Assembly: GCA_036940085.1 (NCBI GenBank)
Contig: JALLBK010000101.1
Coordinates: 22,326-86,325 of the forward strand
Length of the DNA: 64,000 nucleotides
Source: Discostella pseudostelligera
Lineage: Eukaryota > Bacillariophyta > Thalassiosirophyceae > Thalassiosirales > Thalassiosiraceae
Direction of reading: 5' to 3'
The notes beneath the pieces are model-generated. The model worked only from the letters and a program-made list of their open reading frames with translations. It searched no databases and was not told the origin of the DNA. Every line of letters begins with the position of its first letter. The stretch's first letter is position 1. The translations under genes were made by a program, and so were the position numbers. Positions 43,190-55,100 of this stretch are shown here, piece after piece.

Positions 43190-46100
43190 TCAAAACAACA
43201 TCACGGCTCGTGGTGCACTTGGCACAGTCGAGGCCGGCTTGATGCCAATCGGTTGCGACGGAGGACCAAAGCCTTGGCTATTCCTGGCGCTGGCACGTAC
43301 GATGTAATTCTTCTTATCTTTCATTCCAGCCAATGTAAATGTTCTCGGAGCAATTCCATATGGATGCTTGGAAAAAACACGTGATGCAGTGCCTCTCCAA
43401 TTTCTTTCAGGTATTACGACAATTTTGTTCAAATCGGCAGTAAACGCCTTGACAATCATACTATGGGCAGCTCCTATGCCAGTGTCAAGATAAGACCCAG
43501 CATGCACCTCGACGTTGACACCATTGTCTTGAGAACAATCGTCGGCAAAATTTAATGACTCGTTGCTGTGATATGTCTGCACGATAGAAAACCCATGCAC
43601 CCGAGCGTTGGATGTTTCACGAGATGTTGAGTAATGTGTGTGGTATAATTGACCGGCACCATGTGTCTCATCAAAATCATAATGCGCAACTCTTTTAACA
43701 TCAAGTTCACATGTGCCAACCACGAGTTTGTCGCCGGGGGCGAAGGTCGAAGTGAAGTCTCCAACAATGGCAATAGCCTTATGGACATCATCGGTCAACG
43801 AATCATCTACCAGCGCTCTCAGATTCACAGAGGAAAGATCATCTCCATTTGCAGGACCTAGCATGTTGAGTTTTCCAATGCCTGTCAGGCGATGCATTTC
43901 TTGTAGAATTTTAGCCTGGCTTGCACGGTAAGATAACGGAGCTGTGAATTTACCATCGATCATTATTCTAAAATCCCCACTCGAGTCATTCTCCGCAAGA
44001 AATGTTTCGATAACGATTATGGGATATGCATCCACCCTGGCATTTCTACCCGTGACGTAGGTATCTACAATTCGAATGTGATCTATCCTGGGGCGATGCC
44101 CTGGGTATGTGACGGCCCAAGCAACACCTTCACCGACGTCATCGTGGTCATGCTTGCTGACCATGACATCTGGACTAATCAGTTGCGCCAAGATCTCTCT
44201 CATTTCTGACGCAGACGCATGCACACTGACATCAATTGCCGATTCTTGGTCATAGTGTATGTCAAACGTACCTCCAATAGACGTCATGGAGTCTGCGACA
44301 ATTGCGAAAGTATTTTCAGCGCCATTGAGACAAAGTGACTCATCCCGAATCGGCAAAATTATTGCTCTGTGATCCAAGCCCCCAACAAAAGGATCACATT
44401 CTCCATCCCCAAACGATGGGTTGACTTGCAACGCTGGCCAGTCTCCGTAAGCATAGTTTCCTATGAATGAAATTGTGTATTCGCTCGGAAATTGCGATCC
44501 GATAGAGGCAACATTTGCGGTTACGTGAACTTCTTCAACATTTTCAAGCGTTTCAAGTGCATCTTTCATCTGAGAGTCGGATGCGTCAAATGGAATGCAC
44601 ACTGTAGCCTCTCCATCAAGAGATAACTGGTAGGAACCAGCAGTCACTGCGTCGAAGTTGGCGACCAAAGTCAAATACTGCATAGCTGAGAACTCTCCTA
44701 AATAAACGCTTCCACACGAGGCATCATTTGCCGAAATTTCCTTCGAACCATAATTTGAAGGCGTCGATCCCTCCACTGTCATAATAATCGTAGAGTCTAC
44801 AGGTAAGCCTTCACTTTGGCATTGCATGTTCTCTGTATCTAAAGATAACTCGCCGATCGGGCCAACATCGTGGAGGAACATTATATCCAACTCCACTTCA
44901 GATGTACCGTTGGTGATAGTGATCACCTCGACCTCATTTAGAAGCTTGAATGTGTTCAAGACCTGCGAAATCTCAACGTCTTTGCTTCGAATATCAATTG
45001 GCACTGATGTCTCTTTCTTTGAGCCGGAATCTTTCCCATAAGTAAATTGAAACATTCCCCAAATCAAACTTCCATCACTGCAAGAGACTTTTATATTTGC
45101 ACGTGCGGAAGTATTGAAGGAACTGGCTGTCGTCCATTCAAATTTGTACGAAAAAATATTGTTTCCATTTGAGGGTGGTTCTGTAAATATGACGTTGGCT
45201 TGAGATTTAGTGACAGTGCCAAGCTCTAAAATCGGAGATCCAGGTGGTGATGAGACCGATCGAGCCATAGGGAATACGCCAAGTACTTGACTAGAAGTTG
45301 ATAAGCCAATACCAGCTTCGTTCTCTGCAGAAATTCGAGCAGAATATGTGTTTCCTTCATCCAAACCATCTATTAAGATGTGGTGTCGACCATGCGTGCC
45401 CTTCACTTTTTCACGAATACTCAGTGTAACATCAGACCCAAGCAAGTCAGCTGTTCCATGATGCCTGAGGAGAGGAACATCACCTGAGTTGCTGAGAAAA
45501 GTAATCAACCATGCACGCCCAAATCGGTTGGGAGGATTGGTTGACTCTACGCTGACCCGACCGACTCCGGACAAAGACTGTAGTTTTACGTTGAAATCCT
45601 CAGCAGACTCGTTAGAATAAACGATGACATTTTGTGAAATCGCACCGAACGATAGTTCAAAAGAGCCACTAACATCATCGTCGTCACTCAATAACGTCAC
45701 CTCTTGTACTTCGCGTTCCCCTGCAAATATTTCCTCAGAGTAAACGAGCGTAGATTCATCAAAAGATTGCTGAACATCATTCTGCAAAATGATTACTTCT
45801 GCTACCGCATTTTGACCTAGCAGCAGTGGAATTGCCCCGTCCGAAAGTGCAAAGACTGCTCCATTCGACCATCCGCTCAACGGTACTGATGTATCTGCCG
45901 AAACAGCAAATGATACGACAGATCCAGTATCATCGTACAATCTCCACTCAGATGAAGCAAACTCGAATTGAATATGGCAAGATTTCTCTAGCAACTCATA
46001 TCGTGGCCTCCCGTCGTTGAATCCGGATTGAATATAATGCCCGTCGTATCTGTCACCTAGGCCATCGACGCTAATGTACACAACTGCTTCCGTACTTGCA

Positions 46101-49100
46101 GTTAGACACAACGATGAAAAAGAGCACGATGGCATGCCCATATTTGAATGAAATGTAATGTACCACGTGAACCCCTCCGATGGGTTCGGCCCCTCGCGCG
46201 AAACCTCCACTAAGCCAGATGATTTTAACAAAGATTCAATGGCTGATTGCATCAACGCAGACGATGACGTTACAGGCAAAATTGCCGAAGACCTCACATA
46301 AATTGGTGTTTCAGTAATGATGCCCGAAAAGCGGGGTGAAAATGTTACCGAGCTTGCAGCGACAGAAGCGACGGTCAAATATTCCTTCCCTCCGAAACCG
46401 TCGGTAAACACTTCGATGACTTCACCCGATCGCAGGACGGACTCCAAGCTGAGTCCGTTGATTTCGGTAAGCGAGTTGCCTCCTGGGGATATGGTGCCGC
46501 TGCCGATATAATTATTCATCCGATATCCAGGCACAGCCACACCAGAAGTTCCACGAATATGATATTCTTTTACTTCAATTTCGCTCTCCCGAACAGCTCG
46601 CACTTCCATTTTTTCTTGACCAACGACAAACATTTCACCGGGGTGCAAAACTGCAGTCAAATCATAACCCATTGTGTCAACCACTCGAGATCCTGGGTCA
46701 ACCATGAACTGAGCAGGCTGATTGTCTACTGAAATAATTTTGATGTATTCGCCTTGATAGCCTACCGATAGTTCAATGAAACCAGACACTTTGCCATCGG
46801 CCTCCGTCGAGAGTGCTATAATTTCAGGACGGAATGATTGCGTTCCATCTTGCATTGGAAAAATGTTGATTTCGACACCATTATCCGCACAAAAAGATGA
46901 GGAATCGAATGCGAGCAACGGTTGGTCCATTTTTGCAACAGTCGGTCCAACAAACGTGATGACGTACTCAAACAACAAACTAGATTGTGTTCTTGTGACC
47001 AAGACGTCATCTATTCTGTTTAGCGTTTCAATAGCATTCTCCATTGTACCGGCAGAGGCGCCGAATGCAATGCAACCGGTTCTGTCACCATCAAACATAA
47101 GAGAAAATGTGGAATTAGTCATTGTGGTGGAAGTAACCTGGAGCATTTGAATTTCATCGACCCCAGTGGCAAGCTCAACAAGATATTTTGAAGCTGGAGA
47201 CCCGTTCGCGCCATATGGTTTACCCAAAGGGTGGGCAAAGTCGACGAGCAACTCATTTGGAGAGATCGCCGATACGGCTGCCCACGGTAAGACTGCTGGG
47301 ACGTCCATTGGGGTTGAAGAAACTGGAGTAAAAGGGTAGGAGTCAAAGCTGAATGGGCCAACAGACAGCTCGTTTGCTGCGGCAACTCGAACAAAGTACG
47401 CCACGCCTGGAATTAGACCTGCGATTGAAAGTCTGTAATGTCGAGGATCTAGCCCTAGGTAAATCTTCGAGCCAGACGCATTCGAGCCGTCGTAATCCTT
47501 GTTCATAGTGAGACATGCCACGCCACAGCTGTCGTCATTGACCGATAATACAGTGAGCTGTCGACCATCAATTGTTAGTATTACTCCAGGCCCAATGTCA
47601 CCCTGGGATATCGCGTCTGCGTTGCCAATGAAGATCCTCCTCCTTAACATAGGGTCAATGCTGTTGGGAAATGATTGTGATACAATAGCTATGCTTGCAT
47701 CAACATCAGCTTCATTTACAGTCATTTGTCCCAGTGGCATTCCATTTCGAGTTGCAAAGGTATAAGACGTATCGTATTGCACAATGAAGGTCGAGAGCTC
47801 TGTTGCACCAATACTGCGAGGTCGATCCCACGCAGCCTCGAGAGAGGTAGCGTCCTGGACTGAAACCTTAATATTTGCAGGCGCTTGTGGGGCCACGGCT
47901 GTCAAGCAGAGAGGACATGGCCATGCAAGTTCCGGAAGGCCTTCTCCCACACCATTGTATGCAAATACTCTCACATACCAGTCATGGACTGATGACAAAT
48001 CAGATATAACTGTAGAATAAGGCGCACGCCCGACGACAAACTGTTCGCAACCTTTGACCAATTCCCTCACAATTGCTGACGGATCACTGACGATAACGAG
48101 GGGCAAGTCCCCTCGGTAGGATGCAAAATAGAGTAACAGTGAATCTCCTGAACTGACTAAATCTTTGGTGCAGCCGGGACAGGATACTGAAATTTTACCG
48201 ATCCCATTCCTCGAGTACGAATTGAGCTTATGCTCCACGTCGGACAAGGAATCACCCAGGTTGATGACTTCCGATGTCTCTCCCCCAATGGTTACAGTGA
48301 ACGACGACGAGGCAATCTCAATTTCTTGAGCTTCTTGGACTGTTCCAATATTTGCTACAGCTCTGCCTCCGATAGTGCATGTTGTGCGGCTAACATCACT
48401 ACATTCGAATAGATATGATCCATCCACACTCAGTTTATGGGAAAATCGTGATGCCAATTTTGATATGTGCCTGTAGTGCTGGTCACCTTGATGGTTCAGA
48501 GACACAAACGTGACGAGCCAAGTGTAGCCTTCCGGAGACATACATCCAACTGACGATTCAGGAGAGCAATGTATGGATCTCTTCACGGTAACTTCGCTGA
48601 CATAACATAGTGCCTCCAGTGCAGCCTTGACTTCCGCTGGCGAAGCATTGTAGGGCAATTGACCAGTCTTTTGACCATCGAACGATAGGGAAAAGGTGCC
48701 GGACAAAAAGAGCACTTCGTTGTCAAGTAATCCATTTTTATCGATCTTCACTGTTACTGACTGCACGTCCGAAACAGATCCAACCACTGATGATGATAAT
48801 GATATTGATCCTGAAGGACCACTATTCTGACCTCCAGTAAATGATGGTAGATGGTCGTATTCGATCTTGTAATGTGTTATTGATCGTCCACCATTGGCCA
48901 ATGGAGGATTCCACTGGACTAAAATCTCACTGTCAGAAATCGCTTCAGCAACAACACCGACTGGCTCCGAGGGAGGCTGTGCGGATGCCTCAGCAGCACG
49001 CGGGTTTGACAAAGTATACGGACCAATGCCGAAAGAATTGACGGCAGCTACACGTGCAAAAACCGGGGTTCCTCCATAGGGCGTGGACACCTTCACATGG

Positions 49101-52100
49101 TGAATGTCGACAACCGAAACACCAGGGTCAATATCGGCTGATAGATTGGCTCCATTTGCCGAAAGGGCGAGTAACGGTGAATATGAGGTACCCTCATTCT
49201 CAACAAATGTGACATACCATGAGAATCCATGTCGATTAACTTGTCTTGACACATTGACTGTACATGCTTGCGATAAAGACTCAAGTGCAGCTTTCATATC
49301 AGCAGAAGATGCATCGTATGGGATGTCAGCAGTTGTTTGGATGTCGTAAAATGGTACATACGGAATCTCAACCAGCTCGACTTCAATTGGAGCAATGTCA
49401 TCGCCAAACTTCCCCCCTAACAATTGTGCGTCGAGGCACCCGTTTGATCCAACATCCACAATCTGAAGTGGCGGGACATTGCCTCGAACATTCGAGCCAG
49501 TAAATGTGACATAATACTTCACACCTGCGCCTGCACCGCCAAGAACGGGAGGAAGGTCTTCCCTCGTCACATCGACTGAATCAACTCCCTCCATTGATTC
49601 CAGTTCGACTCTGATGTCACCGGCACCTCCATCCCATTTCAAACATCCTCCAGCTCCGGCGGTGGCGGTGCGCTTCGACGTCTCAGATTTGAAGCGAATG
49701 CGATACCCCGAACTAAGGATATCGCTTGGCGTCAATGTGGTAGCGTACGAACTTGACCGGATGAAAAATGATTGCACTTCATACGTAGCATGATCCAAAG
49801 ATTTAGACGACAAGGATGCGGCAGTATTGGCATCTTCCACGTAGCTGAGAGGTACAACTCTATCCGTAAATGCCCGTTCAGGATCAGTTGAAACACGAAA
49901 AGTCTCTCCTAATCTCGGATGTCCAACTCTAATCAAGTCACCCCTTCTTAATCTTGGACGCATATCCTTACTCGACCCCAAAGCATCAACGGTCCTGAGG
50001 AAAATATCGCCAACTGTGGGCGACTGAGCGGCACCAAGTGATGTGTCTAGAATGAATATCGGAAGCTCATCAACAATGTTTACAGCACTGTTTGAGTAGA
50101 AATTCGCTACTTGAAATGCATTGTTTTGGGAACAAAGTGAAATGCGCGAATCATCATGAGGGTAAGAGGCCGGAAGACAAACTCTGAACTCCATGCCACC
50201 GACAGAAACCAAGTCACCCCTTGGCACAACTGCCGACAAACTTGTCGTCCCGGAAGAGCGCTCTAGAACATTGTCGCCATTTTGCACGCGCACAGTAGTA
50301 GACCCGCCACCCACTGCGACAGTGAAATCGCCGTGGAAATCACCAAGCGAGAGGGTGAAGCTCGAGTTATCATCCCACGGGATTGTGTGAGCTCGAGTTG
50401 TAATGCGTTGAAATTTGTGATTAGGTTGAACAACAATTCTCGAGTTCACTGAAAAGGATGTGTTCGAGCTCGTCTCAATGAAATACTCTTCTACAGGTGC
50501 TCCGTTGTTTTCAGCGGAAGCCTCAAAGCTGACTAGAAGCGTGGTTTCATCAATGGCCCGAATGGAAGGTTGTGGCATTTTACCCGGAATACCTCCTGGA
50601 GTGATTGTTGCAGGGACGGAGTCTATTGACAAGCTATCCCCTCTGTCTGTTATCGACGACACTCGAATGTTATAGGGCTTTCCAGGAGAAAGGTTCTTCA
50701 CGTCAAAAGATGTCGCTGTAGGATCATGAATTATGGTGACGTTATAGTCACTTGGTGGCACCCCAGGAACTGTTCGTGTGATGGTGAATCCCAAAGGGTT
50801 CATCCCAACCAAACCTGATGTATCTACTGAGAACGCTGGCTGAGGACCCACATTCGAAATGAAAGTCACAAACCAGTCATATCCATTGTCATAGTTGTCA
50901 TCGACCTCACGCCGAACCTCGACATGATTTACGTGTGGTAGTCGCTCCAATGCATTCCGGACTTCTTCAGCTATTGCGTTGAATGCTATAGGCACGGTTT
51001 TTGGGCGGGCAAAGACAGATACTTCCCTATCATCCACTCCAGAAAAAATGTCTGCCAAAGGGAGTATCTTTGACGTAAAAGGCTTTGTCTCGTGCACAAA
51101 ATAATGATCATCACCGATAAGAAATGCTTCCCCCCGATTTAAATGAGGGGACAAATCATACGTTGTTTCGACAAAGTCGATACCATTCCTTGCATTTGCG
51201 ATGCTCAGAAAAATTTTCGTCGAATCATCCAACTCGCCAAAGAAAAGCTTGAAGGTTCCTCCAACAATGCCCAGACCACTCGTTGAGAACTTCACCACCT
51301 CCTGTTCCCCATAGAAGGAGAGAGAGGAGCTTCTCGCTGCGATATCTTTGCGGAAACTCTCCACTTTGAATGCTTGTATATTGGGATCTTTTGTGTGAGA
51401 ATCACTTGACCATGAAACATTCAATGTATTCTTGTCGACTACTCTGACTGACGCTGCTGACGGAGGAAGCGGGAAACCACGTGGGATTTCCTTTGAGGGT
51501 ATGGTTTTGACTGACTTCCCTGTCCCCATTTCTCCATTTTCGGAAGACACGCGAACGTGGTAGGATCGTCCGGATGTAAGACCATTTATGACGAACGTCG
51601 TGCCCAAAATATCTAAATTGCTCCCAGTGCCGCCATCTGAACCACGCATGTTATTCAACGATGCCATCCGAATGTGCTGTTTCGACACAGTGATTGTACT
51701 CGCCGTTGCAGACAGAACAGAGAAAAGGTAGGATTCATTGTCGTCGTGAAAGTGCACCATTATTCTCCGTTGGGGGCTCAACACTTTGGCAGTCACCTCG
51801 CTGCCAGCATACGTTAATGTATTTGTCATCACATCAAAATCATTTACGCAGGAAGTACACACTCTGGAAGCGGCATCTGCCCGAGCTGATCCGAGGGATG
51901 ATCCGTCTCCAAGTAACGAAGAATCAAATGAAGGCGATGGATCCCACTCGATCAAAAATGTAGTCAGGGGCGATCCCCCGTCGTAAAAGGGTGGACCAAT
52001 ATGAACCTCAAGCGCCGTCGGGGAGTAAACCGACAGATACGGGGGAACGTCCTCACAGTAAAGAGATGTTGGAATGTCTGGACGCTGCAGTGCAGGAGAT

Positions 52101-55100
52101 GAATATGCAGGAGCGGTATTCCGACGCGGTCCAAATCCTACTTGATTGCCAGAAGAAACACGGACAAAAATCTTCATTCCAGGAACAAGATGTCTGATGA
52201 AATAATGGATGGTGCCATCTACGATGTGGTCGTCTATTTCACTGAGAACCTCGAATCCGTACGCTGAGTCTGCAGGACTGATAGCAGCGCTGACTTTGGT
52301 AATACCGACAATGCCAGCCACCACACCACCCTCGAACAATTGGTTCTCTTCAACTGTCACTCCAACATCTCCTAGTTCAGTAAGAAATGTGATGCGCCAA
52401 GTATACGGCTCTGGAGAGGTAACCTCGACTTCTCCGATATTTGGGATATTCTCCAGAATAGTTTTCAGATTTGCAGCAGATTCGTCAGCTGAAATTGCTG
52501 CAGATACGTAGCTACCCATAAATGCAGTTCCCAATGTTGCCGTAGTATCAATTAAAACCTGGAAAGAACCCGAGAGAAGGCCTAGCGCATCTGATCCCTG
52601 AGCTCCAGAAGATGTCTGGAGGATGATCTCGTACACAGACGGGCTGTAACTATCCCACGAGACTCTACTCCATTCAACCAAGTACGACGATACTGCAACT
52701 CCTCCATCTCCGACAAGATCAGGCCGATCGTTACTGGAATCAATCCTCGGAGGTTGCCACATTACTAAGAGGGACGTCCCTATCGTAGCGCTATCACTTA
52801 AACCAATATTTGTGTTCAACGATGCAAGGTGGTCAGTGGTAACTCTCGAGAGGATTGGATCAAACGGTGGATCTGGTCTTGTCATTGGCTTCACAGGAAT
52901 AGCATCTGCCTTAGCCCCGTAACCTGCAGTATTGTGCGCTGATACGCGAACGAAATATTGAGTTCCCATGGTGAGTGGTTCGAGCTGCAGTTCTCCGATC
53001 GCATTACTCCCTTCCTCGTCAGCATATTGTGCCATTACTTCGGCCGACCAAAGTGTCGCCAGCCCGTTGGATGCGAATGGTTCAAAGGATGAGCTTGTAG
53101 ACCACTCGACGAGGAATATGTCTGTGGCTATTCCGATGCTTTTGGCAGTGTTGAAATAAGAGGCTGAATCAAACGTAACGAGTACGGAGTCCTTGGAAAA
53201 CCGATTTCTGCTCGAAACGTTTGGGAAGGTGCCAACTTCAAACTTGGGAGGAGGTGGAACTGAACGGGCTACAATGGCAAAATTCTCACTATCTACTTCG
53301 TCGCACTGCACGCTCCCATTGTCGCAGGTGGGCACTGCGTTGCACGATCGTTGAATATAATCCACTGGCGTGAAATAATTGTCATCATGGATCAAACCGA
53401 TGGAATTATAGTCACTAAACCATTTCGGTGCACCCTCTCCCAACTCATTCACCGGGATGATGTTGACCTTGTATTTCTTCCCTGGCACCAGTCCCTTCTT
53501 AGTGATGGAGTACCTGCTGTGTTCATTGATGCTAGTGACAACATGGGAGCTCACTGGATCAGATATCCCCCCGTCAACGTCAAAGAAGTCTACCCTGTAG
53601 GATGACGGACTTTGACCATGATTCGGATAGACACCATCCCATTCAACCCTCAACGAAGATGACGCAGTTGGAACGGCGTAGACTCGACAATTTTGCGCTA
53701 ACCCAGGCAGCGACCTTGGTGTTTCTGCTACTGGGACCGCAGGCGCATACGGCCCAACGCCTTGACTATTTACGCCGGCGACTTTCACGTAGTACTTTTT
53801 TCCAGGAATAATAGATCCTGAATCCACTTGAGTCGACAGGTCCACCGAAACTTTACTTGAAACGTCCACACCGTCTGAGACAAATGGTACTCCACAAGCT
53901 GGCGTCGACATGATCAACAGCTCTTCAACTGGACTTCCGACAGTAGATGAGAATCCTTGTCCAGAAAACGTGACCTGGTAAGCATAACCAATAACACGAG
54001 TTTCTCCCGAATCATGATTATCGTACGGTTCAGTCAAGGTGGATCTGCTTACAGAAATTGATTCATTAAAAGGGCTGTCGTCAAAGTTTTGTGAAAGATG
54101 GGTTCGGAAACTCTCCGCGGAGTTGCCCAAAGACACATCAAAGCAAGATTGAGGTGGTGTGGTGAAATATGCCTGAGTTGACGTGGGCTGGTCTGATTTT
54201 GACGATAGGTATCCCGAAGATATATTGATGAATGCTGGCCAATTGTCGACGCTCGAAACGACGTAAACATTATTCTGAATTCGAATCAAATCGCCTGTGG
54301 AGATGGGACTGTTGATTGGTAACGTCTCTGTAGAAGTGATTCTCACTTCATCGGATCCAAGCAACGGTACATCGACCTGTATTGACTTGCTCTGCGATCC
54401 AACGTAGGCGATACGGATAGCTCCAGTGTCGAAAAGGTCACTGCCAGATGGAACGGATGATTGGGGATACCTAATAGCGACCGATTGAACCTCGGCACCG
54501 AGTTCAATATTACAAGCGCCATCATCATCGGCATCGGCATCCGAAGGACAGCAAAGCTGAGGAGATCCATCGCCACTTACTGCTGGGATGTCATAAACTG
54601 ATGCATTTGATAGGGATGGATGAGTATCCCACATGACTCTGTACGCAGTCAAAGAGTCCGGAACTGACGGCGGTGACATGCCGCCAGCGCAACCACCGGG
54701 AAGAACGCCGAATCCATTTGCGTCGAATTCAGGCGCAGACCAAGCCAAACGCAGCCGATCTGCTGTGCCGGATTCAAATGCCACAGTAAGAGATACCCTT
54801 GTTAGAAAGCCGGGTAACACACCCGCTGGAATCACATACTGAGGTTCGGAGGAAATAGCAGGAGAATAACCATCACCATAGGCTGACACTCTCACGTAAT
54901 ATTTCTGTCCCTCATCCAAACCCGCTATCCGATATTCTCTCTCTTCCGAAGAAACAACTTCAGATCGGACGAGTGGCCCGTCAACGCTATTACTGTATGG
55001 ATTCCAAGGCGATGCAATGACGCGTGACATTGATTTGTCCGTGTCCCACTCAATCAAGTACTTCGAGATGGCCTTTCCTCCATCGAACAGAGGTGGTTCC

